Assembly (NCBI RefSeq): GCF_002028455.1
Contig: NZ_MWUM01000015.1
Coordinates: 62,001-126,000 of the forward strand
DNA from: Zoogloea sp. LCSB751
GTDB lineage: Bacteria > Pseudomonadota > Gammaproteobacteria > Burkholderiales > Rhodocyclaceae
Direction of reading: 5' to 3'
Length of the DNA stretch: 64,000 bases
Under the pieces are notes generated by a model, which saw nothing but the letters and a program-made list of their open reading frames with translations, was not told where the DNA came from and made no database searches. Positions 7,585 to 15,993 of this stretch are shown here, piece after piece (positions within the stretch are counted from its first letter, which is position 1; each line of letters starts with the position of its first letter). The translations under genes and the position numbers were made by a program.

Positions 7585-8925
7585 ATGCGGCGGATTCTCG
7601 GCGGACTGGCGGTTTTCCTCGGCACCCTCACCTGCACCCAAGCCGATATGGGCGAGCGGCAACGGGTCGACCAGCTGGCCGACACGCTGGAACCCCGGCT
7701 CATCGCCTGGCGGCGCGACATCCATCAGCACCCCGAGTTGGGCAACCGGGAGTTCCGCACTGCCGCGCTGGTCGCGGAGCACCTCAAGCGCCTCGGCCTC
7801 GATGTGAAGACCGGTGTCGGCCGCACCGGCGTCGTGGCCATCCTGCGCGGCGGCCTGCCCGGCCCCGTCGTAGCCCTGCGCGCCGACATGGACGCCCTGC
7901 CCGTCACCGAACAGAGTGGCCTGCCCTTCGCCTCGCAGGCCCGCGCCAACTGGATGGGCGAGGAGGTCGGCGTCGCCCACGTGTGTGGCCACGACGGCCA
8001 CACGGCGATCCTGATGGGCGTCGCCGAAGTGCTGACCACAATGCGGGCGCAACTGCCCGGCACGGTGAAGTTCATCTTCCAGCCCGCCGAGGAAGGCCCG
8101 CCCCCTGGCGAGGACGGCGGTGCGACGCTGATGATCCGCGACGGCGCACTGCGCGACCCGGTGCCGGCGGCGATCTTCGGGCTGCACCTCAACAGCCGCA
8201 CGCCCCTCGGCAAGGCCGGCGTGCGGGCCGGCCCGCTGATGGCCAGCGGCGACACCTTCAGCATCGTCGTCAAAGGCAGCCAGACTCACGCCGCACTGCC
8301 CTGGCTGGGCGTCGATCCGGTCGTGCTGGCGTCCCAGGTGGTGCTCGGCATCCAGACCATCCAGAGCCGCCAGGTAAACGTGCTGCAGGAGCCGTCGGTC
8401 GTCACCATCGCGACGATCCACGGCGGCAACCGGCCCAACATCATTCCCGACACCGTCGCGATGAGCGGGATGATCCGCGCACTCGACGAGGACATGCGCC
8501 GCGACATCCAGCGCCGCGTGGCAACGACGGCGGACGCCATCGCCAGGAGCGCCGGCGGCAGCGCGGAGGTGTCGATCAGCCCCAATTACGACGTGACGGT
8601 CAACGACGCCCGGCTGGCCGAGCTGGGCGCCCGTTCGCTGCGCGCGACGCTGGGCAGCGGACAGGTCTTCGAGAATCCCAAGGTCACCGTCTCGGAGGAC
8701 TTCTCGGCCTACCAGAAAGTCATCCCCGGCTTTTTCTTCTTCCTCGGCGTCGTTCCGGACGGCACCCCGCCGGAGAAAGTCTTTCCCAACCACTCGCCGC
8801 GCTTCTGGATCGACGAGCGCGTGCTGAAAATCGGCGTCAGATCCCTTGCGAATGTCACCCTGGACTACCTCCACGAGACGGCCGCCAAGCTGTCACCGGC
8901 CTTGCAGCCGGCTTCAGCGCGTTGA
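7585..8925 (+). CDS. Periplasmic M20D-family amidohydrolase (hippurate hydrolase-like)
   Basis: Metal-dependent amidohydrolase of 446 residues, of the group that cleaves N-acyl amino acids (hippurate and IAA-amino acid hydrolases). Signature segments: WRRDIHQHPEL, LRADMDALPV, HVCGHDGHTAIL with the metal-ligand Cys and His, PAEEG, and a late HSPRFWIDE. Unusually for the family it begins with an apparent signal peptide (about 1-22: RRILGGLAVFLGTLTCTQA), so it probably acts in the periplasm. ATG at 7585 is preferred over the TTG six bases earlier because it places Arg-Arg directly after Met. It follows the NosR-like gene by 54 bases without a terminator, so co-transcription is possible. Confidence 0.8.
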   Translation: MRRILGGLAVFLGTLTCTQADMGERQRVDQLADTLEPRLIAWRRDIHQHPELGNREFRTAALVAEHLKRLGLDVKTGVGRTGVVAILRGGLPGPVVALRADMDALPVTEQSGLPFASQARANWMGEEVGVAHVCGHDGHTAILMGVAEVLTTMRAQLPGTVKFIFQPAEEGPPPGEDGGATLMIRDGALRDPVPAAIFGLHLNSRTPLGKAGVRAGPLMASGDTFSIVVKGSQTHAALPWLGVDPVVLASQVVLGIQTIQSRQVNVLQEPSVVTIATIHGGNRPNIIPDTVAMSGMIRALDEDMRRDIQRRVATTADAIARSAGGSAEVSISPNYDVTVNDARLAELGARSLRATLGSGQVFENPKVTVSEDFSAYQKVIPGFFFFLGVVPDGTPPEKVFPNHSPRFWIDERVLKIGVRSLANVTLDYLHETAAKLSPALQPASAR

Positions 8926-9048
8926 CGGGGAATGCTCCCCTTCGGAATACTGCGGGACGCGACTCCAAACATTCATTCATCGCGCGCGTTCCGGACGCAG
9001 CCGCTGCCGGCCTCGCCGCACCAGACAGCCCAAAACCAAGGAATCCTC

Positions 9049-9852
9049 ATGAAGTTTCTCCGGCCCCTTCTCCCCCTCACCCTGATCGCCGGCCTGCTGG
9101 CCCAGCCCGCGTTCGCTGCCGAGCCGGCCAAGGCCGCTGGCAAGAACGTGGCCACGGTCAATGGCGTGGGCATTCCCCAGGGCGCCTACGACCTGCTCGC
9201 CAGCCGCGCCTTGTCCCAGGGGGCCACCGAAGGCCCGCAGCTCACCAACGAGATCCGCGGCCGCCTGATCCAGACCGAGCTGCTCATCCAGGCCGCCAAG
9301 AAGAAGGGCCTCGACCGCAAGCCCGAGATCACCCTTCAGGCCGACCTGGCCCGCCAGCAGATCATCGCCAACGCCTACGTGGCCGACTACGTGCAGAGCC
9401 ACCCGGTCACCGATGCGGCCGCCAAGACCGAGTACGACCGCCTTGTAGCCCAGACCGGCAACAAGGAATTCAAGTCCCGCCACATCCTCGTGAAGGAAGA
9501 GAAGGAAGCCAAGGACATCATCGAGCGCCTCAAGATGGGCGAGAAGTTCGACAAGCTGGCCAGCCTGTCCACCGACCCGGGCACCAAGGACAAGGGCGGC
9601 GATCTGGGCTGGAGCGTGCCGGGCAACTTCGTGGAGCCCTTCGGCAAGGCCCTCGCCGGCCTGACCCCCGGCAGCTACACCCAGGCACCGGTGCAAACCC
9701 CGTTCGGCTACCACGTGATCCAGCTGGACGAAGTCCGCGACCTCAAGCTGCCCAGCTTCGAGGAAGCCAAGCCCCAGATCACCCAGCGCCTGCAGGCCCA
9801 GACGGTGGAACAACACCTCCAGGAACTGGCCAAGGCCGCCAAGATCAACTGA
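9049..9852 (+). CDS. Periplasmic parvulin-type peptidyl-prolyl cis-trans isomerase
   Basis: PpiC-type isomerase/chaperone of 267 residues. Signal peptide at 1-23 (TLIAGLLAQPAFA), an N-terminal SurA/PrsA-like helical chaperone region (about 30-135), then one parvulin domain (about 138-230: SRHILVKEEKEAKDIIERL, GGDLGWSVPG, FGYHVIQLDEVR). The start at 9049 has AAGGAATCCTC before it and gives a clean signal peptide; upstream in-frame sequence is not protein-like. It stands alone, closed by the terminator at 9879-9910, and is likely a general periplasmic folding factor. Confidence 0.88.
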   Translation: MKFLRPLLPLTLIAGLLAQPAFAAEPAKAAGKNVATVNGVGIPQGAYDLLASRALSQGATEGPQLTNEIRGRLIQTELLIQAAKKKGLDRKPEITLQADLARQQIIANAYVADYVQSHPVTDAAAKTEYDRLVAQTGNKEFKSRHILVKEEKEAKDIIERLKMGEKFDKLASLSTDPGTKDKGGDLGWSVPGNFVEPFGKALAGLTPGSYTQAPVQTPFGYHVIQLDEVRDLKLPSFEEAKPQITQRLQAQTVEQHLQELAKAAKIN

Positions 9853-9878
9853 GCACCGATCATCCAGCCAGTACGACA

Positions 9879-9910
9879 ACGGGAGCCTGCGGGCTCCCGT
9901 TTTGCTTTTC
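9879..9910 (+). terminator. Rho-independent terminator of the parvulin gene
   Basis: Nine-base-pair stem ACGGGAGCC/GGCTCCCGT with a four-base loop, followed by TTTGCTTTT. It lies 27 bases after the stop and isolates the nif operon from upstream transcription. Confidence 0.85.
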
Positions 9911-9953
9911 CGGGATCGGCCCTGCGGAAGCCCCCGCACAGGAGGCTCCATCC

Positions 9954-9969
9954 TGTAACGAACACGACA
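9954..9969 (+). promoter_or_regulatory. NifA upstream activator sequence (TGT-N10-ACA)
   Basis: TGTAACGAACACGACA fits the NifA enhancer consensus TGT-N10-ACA exactly. It lies about 95 bases before the sigma-54 promoter at 10065, within the usual working distance. An AT-rich stretch between them (about 10019-10059) could host IHF-assisted bending, though no exact IHF site was assigned. Confidence 0.7.
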
Positions 9970-10064
9970 ATCCCCTTGTCGCGTCGCCTATCCCACACCG
10001 CGACGTACGCTACAGCGCACAAAACAATCCTTTGTTTTCAATGAATTGAATGGATTTTTCGGCC

Positions 10065-10080
10065 TGGCACACGGGTTGCA
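10065..10080 (+). promoter_or_regulatory. Sigma-54 promoter of the nif operon
   Basis: TGGCACACGGGTTGCA is an exact match to TGGCAC-N5-TTGCA with the required ten-base gap between GG and GC. Transcription would start near 10091, about 33 bases before iscA. Together with the TGT-N10-ACA site it indicates NifA-dependent expression. Confidence 0.85.
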
Positions 10081-10123
10081 ACACTGAGTTGCGCTCAACC
10101 CAATCACCCCCCAGGAGAAAACC

Positions 10124-10447
10124 ATGATCACCCTCACCCCCAATGCGTGTAAGGCTGTGTCCCGCTTCATCTCGACGGCTACCGATCCGGTGGCGGGACT
10201 GCGCATCGTGGTGTCGGGCGGCGGCTGCGCCGGCCTGCAATACAACATGAAGCTCGAAGCCGAAAAGCAGGACGACGACAACGTGCTCGTCATCGACGGC
10301 GTCACCGTGCTGATCGACCCCTACTCCGCGCCGCTGATCGAAGGCACCACCATCGACTTCGTCGATTCCCTGTCCGGCAGCGGCTTCAAGTTCGAAAACC
10401 CCAAGGCGGCCAAGTCCTGCGAATGCGGCCAGTCCTTCGCAGCCTGA
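10124..10447 (+). CDS. iscA(nif): A-type iron-sulfur carrier, nif-specific IscA
   Basis: A-type Fe-S carrier of 107 residues that takes or delivers Fe-S clusters during nitrogenase maturation. The three conserved cysteines are present: Cys35 in SGGGCAG and Cys99/Cys101 in the C-terminal CECGQSF (most family members read CGCG). AGGAG precedes the ATG. It is the first gene after the sigma-54 promoter and directly precedes nifU, the same place as iscA-nif in Azotobacter. Confidence 0.92.
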   Translation: MITLTPNACKAVSRFISTATDPVAGLRIVVSGGGCAGLQYNMKLEAEKQDDDNVLVIDGVTVLIDPYSAPLIEGTTIDFVDSLSGSGFKFENPKAAKSCECGQSFAA

Positions 10448-10462
10448 TCGAAGGAGACTGCC

Positions 10463-11377
10463 ATGTGGGATTACACCGAAAAAGTCAAAGAGCACTTCTA
10501 CAACCCGCGTAACACGGGTCCGCTGGACGGCGCCAATGCCACCGGCGACGTCGGCTCGATTTCCTGCGGCGACGCGCTGCGCCTGATGCTCAAGGTCGAC
10601 CCGGTCACCGAGATCATCCAGGACGCCCACTTCCAGACCTTCGGCTGCGGCTCCGCCATCGCCTCCTCCTCGGCGCTGACCGAGATGGTCAAGGGCAAGA
10701 CCCTCGACGAAGCGAAGCAGATCAGCAACCAGGACATCGCCGACTTCCTCGACGGCCTGCCTCCGGAAAAGATGCACTGCTCCGTGATGGGCCGCGAAGC
10801 CCTGCACGCCGCCATCGCCAACTACCGCGGCGAAGAGTGGAGCGACGACCACGAAGAAGGTGCGCTGGTCTGCAAGTGCTTCGCCGTCGATAGCCAGATG
10901 ATCGAAGACACCATCCGCGCCAACAAGCTGTCCACGGTGGAAGAAGTCACCAACTACACCAAGGCCGGCGGCGGCTGCTCCACCTGCCACGAGCCGATCG
11001 AGGAAATCCTCACCAAGGTGATGGCCGAACGCGGCGAGACCTTCGTCCCCGCCGGCGCCAAGAAGGCCAAGCCGGCCGTGGCCGAAGCAGCGCCCGCCAA
11101 GCTCGGCACCCTGGCCCGCATCCGCAAGATCGAGGAAGTCATCGCCGCGGTGCGCCCGACCCTGCTGGCCGACCGGGGCGACATCGAACTGGTGGACATC
11201 GAAGGCAAGAACATCCTGGTCAATCTCACCGGCGCCTGCTCCGGTTGCCAGATGGAAGCTGCCACGCTGGCCGGCATCCAGACCAAGATGATCGAAGCCC
11301 TCGGCGAGTTCGTCCGCGTCGTACCCGCCGCCAAGGCCCAGGCCCACGCCTGCGCGTCCCACGCTCACGGAGGCTGA
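10463..11377 (+). CDS. nifU: NifU Fe-S cluster scaffold for nitrogenase
   Basis: Modular scaffold of 304 residues that assembles Fe-S clusters from NifS sulfur for nitrogenase. The N-terminal IscU-like domain has Cys35, Cys62 and Cys106. The central [2Fe-2S] ferredoxin domain has Cys137, Cys139, Cys172 and Cys175, all at the positions known from Azotobacter NifU. The C-terminal Nfu domain carries CSGC (Cys259, Cys262). An Ala/Lys/Pro linker of about 25 residues joins the last two domains and the protein ends in a short Ala/His tail ([11 protein letters not shown]). AAGGAG lies seven bases before the ATG; nifS follows directly. Confidence 0.97.
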   Translation: MWDYTEKVKEHFYNPRNTGPLDGANATGDVGSISCGDALRLMLKVDPVTEIIQDAHFQTFGCGSAIASSSALTEMVKGKTLDEAKQISNQDIADFLDGLPPEKMHCSVMGREALHAAIANYRGEEWSDDHEEGALVCKCFAVDSQMIEDTIRANKLSTVEEVTNYTKAGGGCSTCHEPIEEILTKVMAERGETFVPAGAKKAKPAVAEAAPAKLGTLARIRKIEEVIAAVRPTLLADRGDIELVDIEGKNILVNLTGACSGCQMEAATLAGIQTKMIEALGEFVRVVPAAKAQAHACASHAHGG

Positions 11378-11382
11378 TGAAA

Positions 11383-12600
11383 ATGAGCACCCCCACCCCG
11401 ATCTATCTCGACAACAACGCCACGACCGCCTGCGATCCCAAGGTCGTCGAAGCAATGCTGCCCTATTTCACGGAGCAGTTCGGCAACGCATCCAGCATGC
11501 ACAGTTTCGGTAACAAGGTCGGTGTGGCGCTCAAGGCTGCCCGTGCCAAGGTGCAGAAGCTGCTGGGCGCGGAACACGACTCCGAGATCGTGTTCACCTC
11601 CTGCGGCACCGAATCCGACAGCACGGCCATCCTGTCCGCCCTCAAGGCCCAGCCGGAACGCAAGGAAGTCATCACCACCGTGGTCGAACACCCGGCCGTC
11701 CTGAGCCTGTGCGAGCAGCTCGAGAAAGAGGGCTACACCATCCACCGCCTGAAGGTGGACGACAAGGGCCGCCTCAACCTCGACGACTACGCCAAGGTCC
11801 TCAGCGACAAGGTCGCCGTCGTCTCGGTGATGTGGGCCAACAACGAAACCGGCACCTACTTCCCGGTGGTCGAGATGGCCGAAATGGCCAACGCGGTCGG
11901 CGTACTGTTCCACACCGACGCCGTGCAGGCGGTCGGCAAGATCGACATCAACCTGGCAGCCACCAAGATCGACATGCTGTCGGTGTCCGGCCACAAGCTG
12001 CACGCGCCCAAGGGCATCGGCGTGCTCTACGTGCGCCGCGGCGTGCGCTTCCGCCCGCTGCTGCGCGGCGGCCACCAGGAGCGCGGCCGCCGGGCCGGCA
12101 CCGAGAACGCGCCGAGCATCATCGGCCTGGGCGTCGCCGCCGAGCTGGCGATGGAAGCCATGGAGCACGAACGCACCTATGTGAAGGCACTGCGCGACAA
12201 GCTCGAGGCCGGCATCCTGGCCGTGGTGCCCCACGCCTTCGTCACCGGCAACCCGGAAAACCGCCTGCCCAACACCGCCAACATCGCCTTCGAGTACATC
12301 GAGGGCGAGGCGATCCTGATGCTGCTGAACAAGCAGGGCATCGCCGCCTCCAGCGGTTCGGCCTGCACCTCCGGCAGCCTGGAGCCGTCCCACGTGATGC
12401 GGGCGATGGGCATTCCCTACACCGCCGCCCACGGCACGGTGCGTTTCTCCCTCAGCCGCTACACCACCGAGGAGGAAATCGAGCGGGTCATCGCCGCGGT
12501 ACCGCCGATCGTCGCCCAGCTGCGGAAGCTGTCGCCCTACTGGGGCGAGAACGGCCCGGTCGCCGATCCGGCAAAAGCCTTCGACCCCGCATATGCTTGA
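11383..12600 (+). CDS. nifS: NifS cysteine desulfurase
   Basis: PLP-dependent cysteine desulfurase of 405 residues that supplies sulfur to NifU. Landmarks are YLDNNATT at the N-terminus, the PLP lysine in [12 protein letters not shown] (Lys205) and the persulfide cysteine in [10 protein letters not shown] (Cys328). GGAGG at 11369-11373 is nine bases from this ATG and only three from the in-frame ATG at 11377, which would overlap the nifU stop; the downstream one is preferred. The gene's 3' end overlaps nifV by eight bases. Confidence 0.96.
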   Translation: MSTPTPIYLDNNATTACDPKVVEAMLPYFTEQFGNASSMHSFGNKVGVALKAARAKVQKLLGAEHDSEIVFTSCGTESDSTAILSALKAQPERKEVITTVVEHPAVLSLCEQLEKEGYTIHRLKVDDKGRLNLDDYAKVLSDKVAVVSVMWANNETGTYFPVVEMAEMANAVGVLFHTDAVQAVGKIDINLAATKIDMLSVSGHKLHAPKGIGVLYVRRGVRFRPLLRGGHQERGRRAGTENAPSIIGLGVAAELAMEAMEHERTYVKALRDKLEAGILAVVPHAFVTGNPENRLPNTANIAFEYIEGEAILMLLNKQGIAASSGSACTSGSLEPSHVMRAMGIPYTAAHGTVRFSLSRYTTEEEIERVIAAVPPIVAQLRKLSPYWGENGPVADPAKAFDPAYA

Positions 12601-13786
12601 TTTCATCCAGCCCTCCGCCCCCGCCAGCGCGCCGCGTGTCGTGATCAACGACACCACGCTGCGCGACGGCGAGCAATCCGCCGGGGTGGCCTTCACCCTG
12701 GCCGAGAAGCTCGCCATCGCCCGCGGCCTCAGCGACATCGGCGTGCCGGAGCTCGAAGTCGGCATCCCGGCGATGGGCGCCGTCGAGCGGGAGAGCATCC
12801 AGGCCTGCGCCCGCGCCGGCCTCGCCTCCCGTCTGGTGGTGTGGTGCCGGATGCGGCTGGATGATCTGGCGGCCTGTAGCGGCCTTGATGCCTGGATGGT
12901 GGATCTGTCCATCTCCGTTTCCGACCAGCAGATCCGCCACAAGCTGCGGCGCGACCGGGAATGGGTGCTGGAACAGATCGCCAGCCTGGTGCCGCGGGCC
13001 CGCGACATGGGCTTTGAAGTACTGGTCGGTTGCGAGGACGCCTCCCGCGCCGACCCCGAATTCCTGCTGCAGGTTGCCGAGGCCGCCCAACAGGCCGGCG
13101 CGCGCCGCCTGCGTTTTGCCGACACCCTCGGCGTGATGGAGCCCTTCGGCACCTTCCAGCGCTTCGCCGAGCTGCGCGCCAGCTGCGACCTCGAGCTGGA
13201 GATGCACGCCCACGACGACCTCGGCCTGGCCACCGCCAACACCCTGGCTGCAGTGCGCGCCGGCGCCACCCACGTCAATACCACCGTCAATGGCCTCGGC
13301 GAACGGGCCGGCAATGCGGCGCTGGAAGAAGTCGCCCTCGGGCTGATCAAGCTGTACGGCTTCTCCACCGGACTCGACCTGGCCGGTTTGCAGGCCCTGT
13401 CCCACCAGGTGGCCCGCGCCGCCGGCCGGCCGGTGGGCTGGCAGAAGAGCGTGGTCGGCGAAGGGGTGTTCACCCACGAAGCCGGTATCCACGTGGATGG
13501 GCTGCTGAAGGACCCGGCCAACTACCAGGCCATCGACCCGGCCGAAGTGGGCCGCGAACACCGCATGGTGCTCGGCAAGCATTCCGGCAGCGCCGGAGTC
13601 GTCGCCGCCTACGCCCGCATGGGCGTGCCGATCGGCGACACCGAGGCCGCCGACCTGTTGCCGCGCATCCGCGGCTTCGTCGAGCGTACCAAGCGCACGC
13701 CGGGCCCGGCCGACCTGCGCCGCTTCATCGCCGAACTGCATTCTCTGTCGTCCGACCGTCCGCACCATGTCCGCACCCCTTCGTAA
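12593..13786 (+). CDS. nifV: NifV homocitrate synthase
   Basis: Homocitrate synthase of 397 residues, condensing acetyl-CoA and 2-oxoglutarate to give the organic ligand of the FeMo cofactor. The HMGL-like signature [17 protein letters not shown] is at residues 18-34, with the metal-binding MHAHDDLG and the [14 protein letters not shown] segment; [11 protein letters not shown] follows in the C-terminal part. The eight-base overlap with nifS supports translational coupling. Isopropylmalate synthases share the fold but are longer and carry a regulatory LeuA domain, which is absent here. Confidence 0.95.
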   Translation: MLDFIQPSAPASAPRVVINDTTLRDGEQSAGVAFTLAEKLAIARGLSDIGVPELEVGIPAMGAVERESIQACARAGLASRLVVWCRMRLDDLAACSGLDAWMVDLSISVSDQQIRHKLRRDREWVLEQIASLVPRARDMGFEVLVGCEDASRADPEFLLQVAEAAQQAGARRLRFADTLGVMEPFGTFQRFAELRASCDLELEMHAHDDLGLATANTLAAVRAGATHVNTTVNGLGERAGNAALEEVALGLIKLYGFSTGLDLAGLQALSHQVARAAGRPVGWQKSVVGEGVFTHEAGIHVDGLLKDPANYQAIDPAEVGREHRMVLGKHSGSAGVVAAYARMGVPIGDTEAADLLPRIRGFVERTKRTPGPADLRRFIAELHSLSSDRPHHVRTPS

Positions 13787-13796
13787 GGATCCGAAC

Positions 13797-14576
13797 ATGC
13801 CCCCCGCCGCCAATGTCTCCCTGCCCACCGCTCCGGCCATCAGCGAAGCGCCCCAGGGCCTGTTCTCCCTGCTCAAGGAAGACATCGACTCGGTGATGAG
13901 CCGCGACCCGGCCGCCCGCAGCCGCTGGGAAGTGCTGACCACCTACCCCGGCGTGCACGCCATCATGGCCTACCGCGTCGGCCATGCCCTGTGGAGCCGC
14001 GGCCTGCGTTATCCGGCCCGGGTCCTCCAGTTCTTTTCCCGGATGTTGACCAATGTGGATATCCACCCGGCCGCGACAATCGGCCGCCGCCTCTTCATCG
14101 ACCACGGCGCCGGGGTCGTCATCGGCGAAACCGCCGAAATCGGCCACGACGTCACGCTTTACCACGGGGTCACCCTCGGCGGCACCTCCTGGCGCAAAGG
14201 CAAGCGCCACCCCACCCTCTCGAGCGGTGTCGTGGTGGGAGCCGGCGCCAAGATCCTCGGCCCGATCACCATCGGCGAACGGGTCCGCGTCGGCGCCAAT
14301 TCAGTGGTTGTGAAGGACGTGCCGGCCGACCGCACGGTGGTCGGCATCCCCGGCCGCATCGTGCGCAGCGAAGGCCGCCGCGGCCCCGACGGGCTGGACC
14401 TGGATCATCACCTGGTGCCCGATCCGGTCGGCAAGGCGCTGGCCTGTCTGCTCGACCGGGTCAAGGTGCTCGAGTCGCGCATGGCCGCCGCCGGGCTCGA
14501 CCCGGAAGAGTGTGGCGAATGCACCGACAACTGCGACTGCAGTTCGATGATCCAGTCCGCCAAGGAAGAACACTGA
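13797..14576 (+). CDS. cysE: Serine O-acetyltransferase, nif-linked CysE
   Basis: Makes O-acetylserine from serine and acetyl-CoA, feeding cysteine synthesis for the heavy Fe-S demand of nitrogenase. The protein has 259 residues: an N-terminal helical domain (about 20-75), then the left-handed beta-helix with [29 protein letters not shown] and [16 protein letters not shown]. The C-terminus is odd: it ends in a cysteine cluster ([15 protein letters not shown]). ATG at 13797 is chosen because AAGGA lies seven bases ahead of it; an ATG at 13767 inside nifV lacks this. CysE at this place matches the Azotobacter nif order, where the nif copy supports cysteine supply. Confidence 0.93.
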   Translation: MPPAANVSLPTAPAISEAPQGLFSLLKEDIDSVMSRDPAARSRWEVLTTYPGVHAIMAYRVGHALWSRGLRYPARVLQFFSRMLTNVDIHPAATIGRRLFIDHGAGVVIGETAEIGHDVTLYHGVTLGGTSWRKGKRHPTLSSGVVVGAGAKILGPITIGERVRVGANSVVVKDVPADRTVVGIPGRIVRSEGRRGPDGLDLDHHLVPDPVGKALACLLDRVKVLESRMAAAGLDPEECGECTDNCDCSSMIQSAKEEH

Positions 14577-14583
14577 GGCCATC

Positions 14584-15117
14584 ATGGATCTGCTCGACTT
14601 CGACGCCGGCCCGCTGTACTTCGACGACCCGATCGCCCCCGAGGTGACGGCGCTGATCAACGAGGCCTCCAACCTGTACCCGGAGCCCGAGGCCGAGGCG
14701 CTGCTGCTGCGCGCCGAGGAGCTGGCGCCACGCCACCTGGAAGTCATCGTCGCCCTGTACCGCTACTACTTCTACCAGACCCGCCTCGACGCCGCCGACA
14801 TCATCGCCGACAAGGCGCTGGCGATCTCCGGCGACGGCATCGGCTACCCGGCGGACTGGCGCGAACTGACCGTCGAGCAGGTCAAGGCCGGCCTGGAAAG
14901 CGCCGCCACCGCGGCCCGCTTCTGGCTGCTGTCCCTCAAGGCCAAGGCCGTGCTGGCCCTGCGCCAGCAGCGCATCGCCGATGCCCTGGCGATGCTCGGC
15001 AAGCTCGCCGACGTGGATGAGCGCGACCGCCTCGGCGTGCGTCCCCTCATCGAGGTCGCCCAGATCCGCGCCAGCGGCAACATCGTGGTCGTCGATTTCG
15101 CGGCCCATTCAATCTGA
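14584..15117 (+). CDS. Small helical TPR-like protein of the nif operon, function unknown
   Basis: Acidic, almost entirely alpha-helical protein of 177 residues. Repeated helix pairs resemble degenerate tetratricopeptide units (LLLRAEELAPRHLEVIVALY, AADIIADKALAISGDG, LRQQRIADALAMLGKLA), so a protein-binding role is plausible. No signal peptide, membrane segment or catalytic motif is visible. It sits between cysE and nifW, seven bases after cysE with GAGG ahead of the ATG, so it is expressed with the nif maturation genes. Azotobacter lacks a gene at this position as far as I recall. Assignment to a TPR family is tentative. Confidence 0.75.
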   Translation: MDLLDFDAGPLYFDDPIAPEVTALINEASNLYPEPEAEALLLRAEELAPRHLEVIVALYRYYFYQTRLDAADIIADKALAISGDGIGYPADWRELTVEQVKAGLESAATAARFWLLSLKAKAVLALRQQRIADALAMLGKLADVDERDRLGVRPLIEVAQIRASGNIVVVDFAAHSI

Positions 15118-15144
15118 ACCCCAACCGTAGCCTAGGAGCCCATC

Positions 15145-15477
15145 ATGAGTGACGTTGATCTCACCCTGGAAGAAGCCCTCGAAGACCTTTCGTCGGCCGA
15201 GGAGTTTCTCGACTACTTCGGCGTGGAGTACGACGCCAAGACGGTACAGGTGAACCGCCTGCACATCCTCCAGCGCTACCACAACTACATCAAAGCCCAG
15301 GGCCCCGCCCCTGCCGACGAAACGTCGGCACGCGCCTTCTACACCCAGTGGCTGACCCAGGCCTACCTGGACTTCGTGCAGTCGGACGCCCTCACCGAGC
15401 GCGTCTTCGTGGTCCTTCAGAAGGCCGCCGGCACCTCCTTCGTGCCGCTGGAAAGCCTGAGTAGTCCCAAGGTCTGA
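15145..15477 (+). CDS. nifW: NifW nitrogenase stabilising/protective protein
   Basis: Nitrogenase accessory protein of 110 residues, the usual NifW length. It shows the family's DLSSAEEFLDYFGVEYD opening and VNRLHILQRYHNYI segment. NifW binds the MoFe protein and is thought to aid its maturation or protect it from oxygen. TAGGAG precedes the ATG. It lies between the TPR-like gene and nifZ. Confidence 0.95.
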   Translation: MSDVDLTLEEALEDLSSAEEFLDYFGVEYDAKTVQVNRLHILQRYHNYIKAQGPAPADETSARAFYTQWLTQAYLDFVQSDALTERVFVVLQKAAGTSFVPLESLSSPKV

Positions 15478-15501
15478 CGCCGACCGTCCAGGAGAACCAT
15501 C

Positions 15502-15993
15502 ATGCTTCCCCGCTTCGAGTACGGCCAGACTGTCCGCGTCACGCGCAACGTGCGCAACGACGGCACTTTTCCCGGCAAGGAAGTCGGTGACTTCCTCATT
15601 CGCCGCGGCTCGATGGGCATCGTCCGCGACGTGGGCAGCTATCTGCAGGACCAACTCATCTACTCGGTGTACTTCCTGCAGGAAGACATGATCGTCGGCT
15701 GCCGGGAGGAAGAACTCCTCGGCGAGGACGAGCACTGGGTGGACAGCAAGTTCGAAGTCCGCGAGAAGGTGCGCTGCGCAATCACCCTCGCGGTCGGCGG
15801 CGAGATCCGCGCCGAGCCCGGTACCAAGGGCGAGATCCTGCGCGTGCTGCGCGACCTGCCCGGCGGCGTCCAGTACCACCTGCACGTACCCGGCTGGGTA
15901 CTGCAGGTGCCGGAAAGCGCCCTCGAAACCCTGCCGCTGGAAGAACAGGGCAGCGAGATCGACGCGGAAGAGAGCAAGGAGGACGTGTCATGA
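15502..15993 (+). CDS. nifZ: NifZ nitrogenase maturation protein
   Basis: Protein of 163 residues acting in P-cluster formation of the MoFe protein. The N-terminal NifZ domain (about 1-75) shows FEYGQTVRVTRNVRNDGTFP, GDFLIRRGSMGIVRDVG and YSVYFLQ. A second, related beta-barrel half follows at about 85-145 (FEVREKVRCAITLAVGGEI, GTKGEILRVL, YHLHVPG). The tail is acidic. The stop overlaps the nifM start by four bases. Confidence 0.95.
   Translation: MLPRFEYGQTVRVTRNVRNDGTFPGKEVGDFLIRRGSMGIVRDVGSYLQDQLIYSVYFLQEDMIVGCREEELLGEDEHWVDSKFEVREKVRCAITLAVGGEIRAEPGTKGEILRVLRDLPGGVQYHLHVPGWVLQVPESALETLPLEEQGSEIDAEESKEDVS

Noticed and set aside
6424-8874. Long minus-strand open frame (over 800 codons) opposite the NosR-like and M20 genes
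   Set aside because: Low-complexity His/Gln/Gly/Asp-rich translation typical of the antisense frame of high-GC genes, with strongly supported plus-strand genes at the same place. Many similar frames were dismissed for the same reason (for example 29602-32355, 22852-25302, 45004-47517).
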